Position numbers and translations under genes: made by a program. This document shows, one piece after another, positions 43,954 to 52,928 of a DNA stretch of 64,000 nt. How positions within the stretch are numbered: the stretch's first letter is position 1; each line of letters begins with the position of its first letter. The stretch comes from Roseiarcus sp963842835 (lineage in GTDB: Bacteria; Pseudomonadota; Alphaproteobacteria; Rhizobiales; Beijerinckiaceae), in NCBI GenBank assembly GCA_963842835.1, contig CAWJIB010000004.1, positions 248,001 through 312,000 of the forward strand. Direction: 5' to 3'. The notes beneath the pieces were generated by a model. It had not been told where the DNA came from and did not search any database. It was given only the letters and a program-made list of their open reading frames with translations.

Positions 43954-46691
43954 ATGGACAAGCCAGCGAATCCCGCAGCGCATGAGACGGGGCAGGCGAC
44001 GAGCGGCCCGCCGCGCGCGCCCGAGCCGGCGCGCCTGACGCCGATGATGGCGCAATATTTCGAGATCAAGGCGGCCAATCCGGATTGCCTGCTGTTCTAC
44101 CGGATGGGCGATTTCTACGAATTGTTCTTCGAGGACGCAGAGATCGCGAGCCGCGCGCTCGGCATCGTGCTGACCAAGCGCGGCAAGCACGAGAATGAGG
44201 ACATCAGGATGTGCGGCGTGCCGATCGAGCGCGCCGACGATTATCTTCAGCGCCTCATCGCGCTCGGCCATCGCGTCGCCGTCTGCGAGCAGCTCGAGGA
44301 TCCGGCGGAGGCCAAGAAGCGCGGCGGCAAGTCCGTCGTCAAGCGCGACGTGGTGCGCCTCGTCACGCCCGGCACGATCACCGAGGAGCGGCTGCTGGAC
44401 CCGGGTCGCGCCAATGTTCTTCTCGCCGTTCAACGCGTCCGGTCGGGCGAAGGGCGCGTTACCTTCGGTCTGGCCGCGCTCGACATCTCGACCGGCGCGT
44501 TCGATTTAAGCGAGGCCGACGAAGCGGCCTTAAGCCTCGAAATCGCGCGCCTGGAGCCGAGCGAGATCGTCGCGCCGCAGGCCTTGTTCGACGATCCCGG
44601 CTTTTCCCGACTGATCGCGGAGACGACGGTTTCCGCCACGCCGCTGGGGCGTGATTCCGGCGACGGCGCGGCGGCGGAGCAGGCGGTGCGCGAGTTCTAC
44701 GGCGTCGAGACGCTGGAGGGCTTCGGCCAGTTCAGCCGCGCGGAAATCGCCGCCGCCGCGTTGGCGCTGCGCTATGTCAAGCGCACGCAGATCGACGCGA
44801 CGCCGCGGCTCGCGCCGCCGACGCGGCGCGCGCGCGGCGCCTGCCTCGAAATCGACGCCGCGACGCGCGCCAATCTCGAACTCACGCGCACGCTCTCCGG
44901 CGAGCGCGCGGGCTCCCTCTTCGCCACGATCGACATGACCGCGACGCCCGCCGGCGCGCGCCTCCTCGGCGAGCGCCTGGCGAGCCCGCTCACCGACCCG
45001 CACGAGATCAACGAACGGCTCGACGCGCTGGCCTTCCTCGTCGAGGCGCCGGCGTTGCGCGAGGCCCTGCGCAAGAGTCTCGCCGCGGCGCCGGATTTCC
45101 TGCGCGCGCTGTCGCGTCTCAGTCTCGACCGCGGCGGCCCGCGCGATCTGGCCGCCTTGCGCGACGGACTGGCCGCCAGCGCTGCGATCGCACAAACGCT
45201 CGCTCCGGTCGAAGCCTTGCCGCCGGCCATGCTGCGCTCGCTGGCGCGCCTGCGCGACAACGATGGCGCCCGGGGGTGGCGGGCGATCTTTCCCAGGCGC
45301 TTGCCGAGGACTTGCCGCTCAATAAGCGCGACGGCGGCTTCGTGCGCGCCGGCGCATCGGCGCCGCTCGACGAGGCGCGGCGTTTGCGCGACGAAAGCCG
45401 GCGCGTTGTCGCGGAGATGCAGGCGCGCTACGCCGAGCAAGCGGGGACGCGCCAGCTCAAGATCAAGCACAACAATTTCCTCGGATACTACATCGAGACG
45501 CCGCAGGCGCAGGGCGAGGCGTTGCTCAAAGCCCCCCATAGCGCGACCTTCATCCACCGCCAGACGATGGCCGGGGCGATGCGCTTCACCACCAATGCGC
45601 TGATCGATCTGGAGGCGCGCATTGCCTCGGCGGCCGACCGCGCGCTGGCGCTCGAACTGGAAGCCTTCGAGCGGCTGCGTCAGGCGTGCCTGGCCCAGAG
45701 CGAAATGCTGCGCGGCCTCGGCGCCGCACTCGCCGAGATCGACGTCGCCGCCGCACTCGCCGAACTCGCGGTGAAACGCGATTGGGTCCGCCCTCGCGTC
45801 GACGATTCCCTCGCCTTTACGATCGAGGGCGGGCGCCATCCCGTGGTCGAGGCGGCGCTCGCGCGGCGCGGCGAGCCCTTCGTCGCCAATTCCTGCGACC
45901 TTTCCGGGGCGGAGGGCGAGGGCGGGCGCATCGCGCTGGTGACCGGCCCCAATATGGCGGGCAAGTCGACCTTTCTGCGCCAGAACGCGCTGATCGCGGC
46001 GCTCGCGCAAATGGGCGCCTTCGTGCCGGCGCGGCAGGCCCATATCGGCGTGGTCGATCGCCTGTTCTCGCGCGTCGGCGCGGCCGACGACCTCGCGCGC
46101 GGGCGCTCGACCTTCATGGTCGAGATGGTCGAGACGGCGGCGATCCTCAATCAGGCGACGGTGCGTTCGCTGGTCATTCTGGACGAAATCGGCCGCGGCA
46201 CGGCGACCTTCGACGGCCTTTCCATCGCCTTCGCCTGCGTCGAGCATCTCAACGCGGTCAATCGCTCGCGCACGGTGTTTGCGACGCATTTCCACGAATT
46301 GACCCAGCTCGCCCAGACGCTGCCGCGCCTGTTCAATCTGACGATGCGGGTCAGCGAGTGGAAAGGCGCGCTCGTCTTCCTGCACGAAGTCGTTCCCGGC
46401 GCGGCGGACCGTTCTTACGGCATCCATGTCGCCAAGCTCGCGGGGCTTCCCGCCGCGGTCATCAAGCGCGCGCGCGCGGTGCTTGGCGAGTTGGAGGCGA
46501 CCAAACACGCGGGCGCCGCGCTCTCCAGCCTCGACGCGCTGCCGCTGTTTTCCTATGAGCCGCCGCCGCCGCCCGCTGCCGACTCGCTGCGCGAGGCTTT
46601 GGAGAAGATCGATCCCGATGATATGACGCCGCGCGACGCACAAGCCGCGCTCTATGAGCTGAAGCGCCTGTCGCGGGAGAAGCCGCCTTGA
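43954..46691 (+). pseudogene. mutS: DNA mismatch repair protein MutS, interrupted by a -1 frameshift
   Basis: Mismatch-recognition ATPase. The N-terminal frame starts at the ATG at 43954 and has the mismatch-contact motif GDFYELFFEDA, RMCGVPIERADDY and the core to about base 45275. There the frame leaves the family in GCCCGGGGGTGG; the rest (VAGDLSQALAEDLPLNKRDG) continues in another frame with GPNMAGKSTFLRQ (Walker A), DEIGRGTATFDG (Walker B region) and FATHFHEL. The span is 2738 bases, one short of a multiple of three; one more G in the run of five restores 912 residues, the normal length. As read, the first part ends at 45603. It may be a sequencing or assembly error. Confidence 0.9.
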
Positions 46692-47326
46692 TCGATCAGA
46701 AGATTCTTTTCGCCAGCGCCGTCGCCGCCTATCTCTATGTCGTTTCGCCGGGGCCGGCCTTTCTCGCGCTGTTCACCCTCGCGGCGTCCAAGGGGCGCGC
46801 GGCGGGGGCGTGGTTCATTTGCGGCCATCTCGTCGGGGACGTCACCTGGGGCGGCCTCGCGGTCGGAGCGATCGTCGGCGCCAACCGGCTCGGCGCGACG
46901 CTGTTCGAAGTGCTCGGGGCCGGCTGCGGGCTCTATCTCATCTATCTCGGCGCGCGCGCGGTGATGACGCGCAAGGACGCGCCGCCGCGTACGATCGGCG
47001 CGCGCCGCCCGCTGGCGACCGGCCTCGCCTTCGGTCTCACCAACCCCAAGGCCTATCCGGTCGCGCTGGCGATGTTCTCAGCCATCGTCGCGCCTTATGT
47101 CGCTCAGCTTCGCGTCGAGGACACGCCGCAATTGCTCGGCGCGGCCTTCGCGGGCTTTCTCGCCGCGGACGCGACGCTGATCTTCGCCGCCGGGCTGCCG
47201 GCGGTGAGGCGGTTCTTTCTCGCCCATGGCGTCGTCGTGACGCGCGTCGTCGGCCTGATGTTCATCGCCTTCGGCGCCAAATCGCTGTTCGACGCGGCGA
47301 GCGGGGCGATGCGGCGGGCGGCGTGA
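46688..47326 (+). CDS. LysE/RhtB family amino-acid exporter
   Basis: A 212-residue inner-membrane protein with about six hydrophobic segments. The N-terminus has YVVSPGPAFLALFTLAASKG, the family signature with PGP, and later AFGLTNPKAYPVALAMFSA with the conserved NPK. The substrate is unknown (amino acids in characterised relatives). A TTG at 46688 overlaps the mutS stop (TTGA), so the two are coupled. Confidence 0.9.
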   Translation: MIDQKILFASAVAAYLYVVSPGPAFLALFTLAASKGRAAGAWFICGHLVGDVTWGGLAVGAIVGANRLGATLFEVLGAGCGLYLIYLGARAVMTRKDAPPRTIGARRPLATGLAFGLTNPKAYPVALAMFSAIVAPYVAQLRVEDTPQLLGAAFAGFLAADATLIFAAGLPAVRRFFLAHGVVVTRVVGLMFIAFGAKSLFDAASGAMRRAA

Positions 47327-47572
47327 GCGGGCTTGGAATGTAAGAGGATTCCTCGCTCGCGGCGTGTTCGGCCAGGCGGAAGGGGCGCGAAAATTCGCGG
47401 GCTGGTCGCCGCGCGTCGGCGGTGCGCGTCGGCCTCGCAATCCCGCGCAGGGCGCGTCCTTCACTTTCAACGGCCTACGAAGCGCGCGGCGCGCGGTTGT
47501 GGCTTTTTCCGAACTTGTCGTGGCCGACGACCGCCTTTATGAATTAGACAAAAGTCGAGGGAGAGCGGCGGC

Positions 47573-48817
47573 ATGGACGGCGTAGCCGGAGCGAGACCGA
47601 AACTATTCGGCGCACGCCAATGGATGTTGGTTTGGGGACCGGGCCTGCTGGTGATGCTGGCGGACACCGACGCCGGCAATGTGGTGACAGGCGCCCAGGC
47701 GGGCGCGCAATGGGGCTACCGGCTGCTGCCGCTGCTGCTGCTGCTCATTCCCATGCTCTATATGGTGCAGGAATTGACGGTTCGGCTCGGGCTCGCCACC
47801 GGGCGCGGCCACGGCGAATTGATCCGCGAGCGCTTCGGCGTGGGGTGGGCGTGGCTGTCGACGGCGGGCCTGGCGGTGGCGGTGATCGGCTCCCTGATCA
47901 CCGAATTCACCGGCGTGGCGGGGGTCGGAGAACTCTACGGCCTGTCGCGCGGGTTGACCTTGCCCCTCGCCGCGGCGGCCTTGCTCGCGGTCGTCGCCAC
48001 GGGCTCCTACCGGCGTGTGGAGCGGACCGCGATCGTCATCGGCCTGTTCGAACTTGCCTTTTTCGCCGTCGCCTGGGCGGCGCACCCCAACCTCGGAACG
48101 CTGGCGAAGGACGCGGTCGACCTGCCGCTGGGCAACCACGAATTCCTGTATCTGGTGGCGGCGGTGATCGGCGCGACCTTCAATCCCTGGATGATTTTCT
48201 ATCAGCAGTCCGCCATCGCCGACAAAAAGCTTCGACCCGACGATCTCCAGGCAGCCCGCTGGGATACGGCGTTCGGCGCGGCGCTTACGCAGTGCCTGAC
48301 GGGCGCGGTGCTGGTCGCGGCGGCGGCGACGCTAGCCTCCAGGGGCGCCTCGGCGGGCCTCGGCAGCGTCGGCGAGATCAGCGGCGCGCTGTCGCCGCTT
48401 CTCGGGGAGAACGTCGGACGCCTGGTCTTCAGCGCGGGCGTCCTCGGCGCCTCCCTTGTGGCCGCCATCGTGTGCTCGCTGGCGCTGGCCTGGGGAGTTG
48501 GCGAAGTCACCGGCTACAAGCATTCCCTCGAATATCATCCGTTCGCGGCGAAATGGTTCTACGGCGTCTATGCGGCCGCCGTCGTCGGCGCCGCCGCGCT
48601 CGTTTGGTTCGTGCCGGACCTCGTCTGGCTCAACATCGCGGCGCAGGTTCTCAACGCCTTCCTGCTGCCGCTGGTGGTCGGCTTCCTCGTCGCGTTGGCG
48701 GTGAAAGCGCTGCCGGCGCCGCTGCGTCCGCGGGGGCTCTACCTCGCGATCTTGATCGGCGTTTCGGCCGTCGTGATCGTCGTCGGCCTATACGGCGGCG
48801 TCTCGGGACTGATGTAG
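47573..48817 (+). CDS. NRAMP-family divalent metal transporter (variant motifs)
   Basis: A 414-residue inner-membrane protein with about 11 hydrophobic segments. The first segment has MLADTDAGNVVTGAQAGAQW, where classical NRAMPs have DPGN. The sixth has VIGATFNPWMIFYQQSA, where MPH is replaced by NPW. The rest follows the LeuT fold (ITEFTGVAGVGELYGLSRGL, VCSLALAWGVGEVTGY). The loss of the metal-ligand Met suggests a substrate other than Mn/Fe, perhaps Mg, by analogy with NRAMP-related Mg transporters. The ATG at 47573 follows CGAGGGAGAGCGG. Confidence 0.88.
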   Translation: MDGVAGARPKLFGARQWMLVWGPGLLVMLADTDAGNVVTGAQAGAQWGYRLLPLLLLLIPMLYMVQELTVRLGLATGRGHGELIRERFGVGWAWLSTAGLAVAVIGSLITEFTGVAGVGELYGLSRGLTLPLAAAALLAVVATGSYRRVERTAIVIGLFELAFFAVAWAAHPNLGTLAKDAVDLPLGNHEFLYLVAAVIGATFNPWMIFYQQSAIADKKLRPDDLQAARWDTAFGAALTQCLTGAVLVAAAATLASRGASAGLGSVGEISGALSPLLGENVGRLVFSAGVLGASLVAAIVCSLALAWGVGEVTGYKHSLEYHPFAAKWFYGVYAAAVVGAAALVWFVPDLVWLNIAAQVLNAFLLPLVVGFLVALAVKALPAPLRPRGLYLAILIGVSAVVIVVGLYGGVSGLM

Positions 48818-48820
48818 CCG

Positions 48821-49207
48821 CTACGCGAAATAGCCGAAATAGGTCCAGATCGCGCCGACGATGAGGTCGAGCGCGGCGGCGACGGGGAAGGCGCCTTTGC
48901 GCTCGATCAGCCAAGCCCCGCTCGACACGATCCACCGCGGCCAGAAAATCGTGACAAGGGCGCGAACAAGGCTCGCCCAACCCGTCAGCGTGATGAGGAC
49001 TCGCCAGTCGAGCGCCCAGACGTTGTGAGTGAGCAGCAGCGCCAAGCCGCCGAGCAGACCAAAAAAGCCGGCCATATACAATAATACCCCGCTTGCGATG
49101 AACTCTCGCAGCAGAGCGCGAAACGCCTCGGGCCTGGTCAGCAGCGCGACGCCGAGGACAAGATACGTCGGCCCCAGCAGCTTGGCGATGAAGAGCGACG
49201 TTTGCAT
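48821..49207 (-). CDS. Small integral membrane protein
   Basis: A 128-residue protein of four hydrophobic segments (LFIAKLLGPTYLVLGVALL, FIASGVLLYMAGFFGLLGGL, VLITLTGWASLVRALVTIFW, AAALDLIVGAIWTYFGYFA). It has no signature I recognise. The ATG at 49207 follows CGAGGCGCTCCC; the frame is open to 49252. It converges with the NRAMP-like gene, only a few bases away. Confidence 0.8.
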   Translation of the reverse strand: MQTSLFIAKLLGPTYLVLGVALLTRPEAFRALLREFIASGVLLYMAGFFGLLGGLALLLTHNVWALDWRVLITLTGWASLVRALVTIFWPRWIVSSGAWLIERKGAFPVAAALDLIVGAIWTYFGYFA

Positions 49208-49467
49208 GGGAGCGCCTCGACAATCTGGCTTCCGGCGCCAACAAACTCGCACTGGTCGGGATCGTTTTCGTTGCGCCGCGTCAAGAACGTCTCTGGCGCG
49301 GCAAGCTCGCCGCGTTCGGCGCCAATTCCTTTCTTGACGCCGACAGCGCTGTGAAGCGCTTGCATTTGTGCAAGGATGCGCTACTTATCGGCCCATGGAC
49401 TTGCGGCGATCGACGGCGTAACGCCGCGCCGGCCGACGTGGCAAACGGGAGAATTATAGAGGCGCCC

Positions 49468-50277
49468 ATGAGCGAGGTTCGCCAACCCACGATTTTCCTG
49501 CCGCACGGCGGCGGGCCGTGTTTCTGGATGGAGTTTCCGCCGCCGTTCGGACCGCACGCCTGGGACGGCCTGAGGGCCTATCTCGCGGGCATCGTCGAGA
49601 GTTTGCCGGAGCGCCCGAAGGCGTTCGTGGTCGTCACCGCGCATTGGGAAGAGGCCCAGCCCACCGTCAGCACCGCCGCTGCGCCGGGCATGCTGTTCGA
49701 CTATTACGGATTTCCCCCCCACACCTATGAGCTCAGCTACCCCGCGCCGGGCGAGCCCCGCGTCGCCGCCGAGGTCAAGCGATTGCTGGAAGCGGCGGGC
49801 CTTCCCGTCGGCGAGAACGCCACGCGCGGCTTCGACCACGGCGTCTTCGTGCCGTTCCTGATCGTCGATCCGAAGGCCGAGATCCCCGTCGTCATGCTGT
49901 CGATCGAGCGCGACCTCGACCCGGCGCGGCACATCGCCATCGGCAAGGCGCTCGCGCCCTTGCGCGATCAGGGGATCGTCATCGTCGGCAGCGGCATGAG
50001 CTTTCACGATCTCAGGCATTTCTTCGACGGCGACGGCCGCGCCTCCGCCGCTTTCGACGCCTGGCTCGACGAAACCACGACCAAGTCGGATCCCAAGGCG
50101 CGCGAGGAGCGGCTGATCCGCTGGAAGGAGGCGCCCTACGCACGCGCTTGCCACCCCCGCGAGGAACACTTGATCCCCCTGATGGTCGTCGCGGGCGCGG
50201 CCGGCGACAGCGCGGGAACGCACAGCTTTCGCGACACCGTCGGCGGCAAGGTGATTTCGGGCTTTCGCTTCGGGTGA
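49468..50277 (+). CDS. LigB-type extradiol dioxygenase (4,5-DOPA dioxygenase family)
   Basis: A non-heme metal dioxygenase-family protein, 269 residues. Metal-ligand-type histidines are seen in FLPHGGGP (near residue 11) and VTAHWEE (near 55), and a conserved His in RGFDHGVFVPFL and in CHPREEHLIPL. IVGSGMSFHDLR and the length match the YgiD/4,5-DOPA dioxygenase group, whose members cleave catecholic rings. The physiological substrate is unknown. The ATG at 49468 follows ATAGAGGCGCCC; the earlier frame start at 49351 is not supported. Confidence 0.9.
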   Translation: MSEVRQPTIFLPHGGGPCFWMEFPPPFGPHAWDGLRAYLAGIVESLPERPKAFVVVTAHWEEAQPTVSTAAAPGMLFDYYGFPPHTYELSYPAPGEPRVAAEVKRLLEAAGLPVGENATRGFDHGVFVPFLIVDPKAEIPVVMLSIERDLDPARHIAIGKALAPLRDQGIVIVGSGMSFHDLRHFFDGDGRASAAFDAWLDETTTKSDPKAREERLIRWKEAPYARACHPREEHLIPLMVVAGAAGDSAGTHSFRDTVGGKVISGFRFG

Positions 50278-50285
50278 GGGCATGT

Positions 50286-50486
50286 TGTCTTTAGATTGAA
50301 CCAGACCTCTGCTGCCGTCATCGCGAGCGAAGCGTGGCGATCCAGAGATCGTGACGCCTGCTCATGGGCCCGCCGAGCGCCCTTGCTGCTGTTGTGAGCG
50401 CCGCGAACCCTATTGGCAATCACCTCCATCGCTGGATCGCCACGCTTCGCTCGCGATGACGGCGGCAATGGATCGACCTAAAGACA
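50286..50486. mobile_element. MITE-like element with 32-bp perfect inverted repeats
   Basis: GCCGTCATCGCGAGCGAAGC continued to 50345, and its exact reverse complement at 50432-50463, flank an 86-bp centre. Outside these, TGTCTTTAGATTGAACCA (50286) and the inverse TGGATCGACCTAAAGACA (50469) extend the symmetry imperfectly. The core is a repeat class seen widely in Rhizobiales intergenic regions. It has no coding capacity of its own and lies between the dioxygenase and enolase-family gene ends, where it could also stop transcription from both sides. Confidence 0.75.
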
Positions 50487-50513
50487 GTGCGCTCTAGGGC
50501 GGGGCGCTATCCC

Positions 50514-51725
50514 TCAATCCGGCCGCCCGATCGGCGCGTAGGACGGCACAAGGTGCAGTGCGTCTCCCGTGTAGGGATGGGCGCGCGCGACGTCCTCGTC
50601 GAGCTCGACGCCAAGGCCCGGCTCGCTCGGCGGAATGACATAGCCGTCCTCCCAGCGGATCGGCTTCTTCAACAGTTCGGCCTGAAAGCCGTCCCATCGC
50701 TCGATGCTCTCGAGAATGAGGAAATTCGGGCTGCACGCCGAGAGCTGGATGTTGGCGGCGCCGACGATGGGGCCGCAATAGAGATGGGGCGCGATCTCAG
50801 CATAATGCGCCTCGGCCATCCCCGCGATCTTCTTGGCTTCCAGGAGGCCGCCGACGCGGCCGAGATTGAGCTGCAGGATGGAGGCGGCGCCGGTCTGCAG
50901 CACGCGCGCGAATTCGTATTTGGTCGTCAGGCGCTCGCCGGTCGCGATCGGGATCGACGCGCCCGCCGCGACGCGCGCCATCTCTTCGGGCATTTCCGGC
51001 GGCGTCGGCTCCTCGAACCAGAGCGGCGAATAGGGCGCCAATCTTTGTGCGAGGCGAAGCGCGCCCGAGCTCGTGAATTGCCCATGCGTGCCGAACAACA
51101 GATCGCAGGAATCGCCGAGCGCCGCGCGCAGGGTCTTGCAGAAGGCCTCGCTCAGCGAGAGCCGCTCCAGGCTCGGCTGGCGCGGATCGAAAGTGGAGTA
51201 GGGGCCGGCGGGATCGAATTTCACGGCGGTGAACCCTTGCGCGACGTAGCGCAGCGCACGCGCCGCCGCCGCGTCGGGATCGCGATAGACGGGCGAGTCG
51301 GAATAGGCGTGCGAGCCGGGCTCGTCGGGATAGAGATAGGTGTAAGTGCGCAGCCGCTCGTGAACGAGGCCGCCAAGAAGCGCGTAGGCCGGCTTGCCGA
51401 CCGCCTTGCCGACGATGTCCCAGAGCGCCATTTCGATCCCCGAGAGGACGCCCATCAGCGAAATGTCGGGGCGGCCGGAATAGCCGCGCCCGTATACGTT
51501 GCGCCACAAAGCCTCGATGCGGAACGGATCGGCGCCCAGGACATGGCGCTCGAACACGTCGGCGATCATCGCTTCGAGCGCCGCGGGGCCGAAGCTCGCG
51601 GCATAGACCTCGCCGACGCCCTCGATCCCGCACGCGGTTCTGAGCTTTAGAAACAGGAAATAGCGCCCGCCGAAGCCGGGCGGGGGATTGCCGACGACGA
51701 AAGTCTTCAACTCGGCGATTCTCAT
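50514..51725 (-). CDS. Enolase-superfamily enzyme (mandelate racemase/muconate lactonizing group)
   Basis: A 403-residue TIM-barrel enzyme acting on a sugar acid or related carboxylate. The N-terminal capping domain has GIEGVGEVYAASFGP and GIEMALWDIVGKAVGKPAYA. The barrel has TAVKFDPAGPYS (with Lys), DLLFGTHGQFT, PLWFEEPTPPE (metal Glu), PIATGERLTTKYEF, GRVGGLLEAKKIAGMAE and APHLYCGP with a His. The metal ligands and the HGQ pattern resemble sugar-acid dehydratases or cycloisomerases, but subfamily is not decided. The ATG at 51725 is taken as start. It faces away from rplJ. Confidence 0.88.
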   Translation of the reverse strand: MRIAELKTFVVGNPPPGFGGRYFLFLKLRTACGIEGVGEVYAASFGPAALEAMIADVFERHVLGADPFRIEALWRNVYGRGYSGRPDISLMGVLSGIEMALWDIVGKAVGKPAYALLGGLVHERLRTYTYLYPDEPGSHAYSDSPVYRDPDAAAARALRYVAQGFTAVKFDPAGPYSTFDPRQPSLERLSLSEAFCKTLRAALGDSCDLLFGTHGQFTSSGALRLAQRLAPYSPLWFEEPTPPEMPEEMARVAAGASIPIATGERLTTKYEFARVLQTGAASILQLNLGRVGGLLEAKKIAGMAEAHYAEIAPHLYCGPIVGAANIQLSACSPNFLILESIERWDGFQAELLKKPIRWEDGYVIPPSEPGLGVELDEDVARAHPYTGDALHLVPSYAPIGRPD

Positions 51726-51766
51726 GGGCTCAACTCCGGCGGCGAGGGCTATTTCTTCGCGCCTCC

Positions 51767-51790
51767 CCGGCGGGCAAGTGTTCCCGCCGG
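51767..51790. terminator. Inverted repeat, possible terminator
   Basis: CCGGCGGG, loop CAAGTGTT, CCCGCCGG form a perfect 8-bp stem. Outer bases ATTTCTTC and GAAGAAAT, at 51751 and 51794, extend the symmetry more loosely. It lies upstream of the enolase-family gene and of the beta operon, so its role is unclear. Confidence 0.35.
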
Positions 51791-51893
51791 ACAGAAGAAA
51801 TCAAGCGTGGCCAGCCGCGCCGACGGAGCGCCCCGAATTTCGCCCGAGTTCCATGGTAGCGACGCGGCGCAGAAAAATTTTTTGCGAAGCCCC

Positions 51894-51922
51894 TTGGCAG
51901 AAGCGCGCGATCCGGCTAAAGA
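51894..51922 (+). promoter_or_regulatory. Possible sigma-70 promoter of the rplJ operon
   Basis: TTGGCA, 17-base spacer, TAAAGA, located after the AT-rich patch. The -35 element is good; the -10 element is poor (three of six bases). If used, the rplJ leader would be about 430 bases long. Confidence 0.3.
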
Positions 51923-52220
51923 GCCTGCCGGGGTTGGCGGCGCGATGCGACCCCTTATGATCATCAATGGCTTCCGCTTCGCTTTGTCGAGACCCTTTTT
52001 TAAGGGAGCGTCGAAGCGAGAGCGGTGGATAGGCCGGAGGACACGGGGGCATCCCTCGTGTCTCGTCCGGCCATGTCCTGTCCGAGACTGCCGGCGCGCG
52101 CGTTCCTCCCGGGGAGCGCCGCTTAATTCCCTCCCGCGAGTCAGGGGTTCAGGGGGCCTGCATAGACGGGGAAGACCGATTTTCCGTCGGGCGGCTCGGG
52201 TCGAGCCGGTCGGCGCCTGC

Positions 52221-52232
52221 GGTTCGAACCAT
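52221..52232. repeat. GGTTCGAACCAT, copy in the rplJ leader
   Basis: A self-complementary GGTTCGAACC followed by AT. The same 12 bases occur at 52902-52913, 16 bases before the rplL start. Leaders of this operon often bind L10/L12 for autoregulation, so the shared site is suggestive only. Confidence 0.45.
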
Positions 52233-52328
52233 CTGTCCGGCGGTGGGCGTGAAGCCCAGCTCCGGGGACAGGCGCAAGTCGTCGTGACCGGCCGCTTTTC
52301 AAGGCGGGCGGGCGCGACATGTGCAGGA

Positions 52329-52345
52329 GGCGGGATGTTCCCGCC
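52329..52345 (+). promoter_or_regulatory. Hairpin in front of the rplJ ribosome site
   Basis: GGCGGGA, loop TGT, TCCCGCC: a perfect 7-bp stem ending a few bases before CCGGAGACAGCACC and the GTG start at 52362. It may take part in translational control of rplJ. Confidence 0.4.
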
Positions 52346-52361
52346 AACCGGAGACAGCACC

Positions 52362-52877
52362 GTGGATAGAGCGGAGAAGAAGGAGGCCGTCGCGTCCTTG
52401 CACGAAGTCTTTTCAAAGACTTCGGTCGTGGTCGTGGCGCAATATTCCGGTCTGACCGTGGCCCAGATGCAACGTCTGCGCAAGCAGATGCGGCAGGCGG
52501 GCGCGCAGGTTCAGGTCGCCAAGAACCGCCTGGCACAGATTGCTCTCAAAGGCACGGACGTCGCCTCGATCGGCTCCCTTCTCAAGGGACCGACCCTGAT
52601 CGCCCATTCCAGCGATCCGGTGGCGGCGGCCAAGGCAGCCGTGGCTTTCGCCAAGGACCACGAGAAATTCGTGCTTCTGGGCGGCGCCATGGGCAAAACG
52701 GCCCTGGACGTCGAAGGAGTCAAGTCGCTTGCGACCTTGCCGTCCCTCGACGAACTGCGCGCCAAGTTGCTCGGGCTCATCACTGCCCCGGCGACCAAAC
52801 TGGCTCAGCTGGCCAACGCGCCCGCCGCCAAGGTCGCCCGCGTGGTCGGGGCCTATGCCGCCAAAGACGCAGCCTGA
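52362..52877 (+). CDS. rplJ: 50S ribosomal protein L10
   Basis: Stalk base protein that holds L7/L12 and commonly represses its own operon. The 171-residue protein starts DRAEKKEAVASLHEVFSKTS and has VVVAQYSGLTVAQMQRLRKQ, VAKNRLAQIALKGT, and an Ala-rich C-terminal helix (KLAQLANAPAAKVARVVGAY) that binds L12 dimers. The GTG at 52362 follows CCGGAGACAGCACC; the longer open frame upstream is not conserved. Confidence 0.96.
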   Translation: MDRAEKKEAVASLHEVFSKTSVVVVAQYSGLTVAQMQRLRKQMRQAGAQVQVAKNRLAQIALKGTDVASIGSLLKGPTLIAHSSDPVAAAKAAVAFAKDHEKFVLLGGAMGKTALDVEGVKSLATLPSLDELRAKLLGLITAPATKLAQLANAPAAKVARVVGAYAAKDAA

Positions 52878-52901
52878 TCCGAGGCTCTTCACAAACACCC
52901 T

Positions 52902-52913
52902 GGTTCGAACCAT
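52902..52913. repeat. GGTTCGAACCAT, copy before rplL
   Basis: Second copy of the 12-base sequence found in the rplJ leader, in the 51-base rplJ-rplL gap just before AGGAACAGCAGCA and the rplL ATG. Confidence 0.45.
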
Positions 52914-52928
52914 ATAGGAACAGCAGCA

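Larger units (their letters stand above)
51726..52361. other. Upstream region and leader of the rplJ-rplL-rpoBC operon
   Basis: 636 bases with no convincing gene. It includes a strong inverted repeat at 51767-51790, an AT-rich patch around 51875 (AGAAAAATTTTTTGCG), a possible promoter at 51894, a palindrome CCTTTTTTAAGG near 51990, the sequence GGTTCGAACCAT at 52221 and a hairpin before the rplJ start. In relatives rplK and rplA precede rplJ; here they do not, so this leader probably has its own promoter. Confidence 0.55.

Noticed and set aside
52160..52240. Possible tRNA around GGTTCGAACC in the rplJ leader
   Set aside because: The sequence resembles a T-loop only. No acceptor stem, anticodon arm or CCA end can be built around it.
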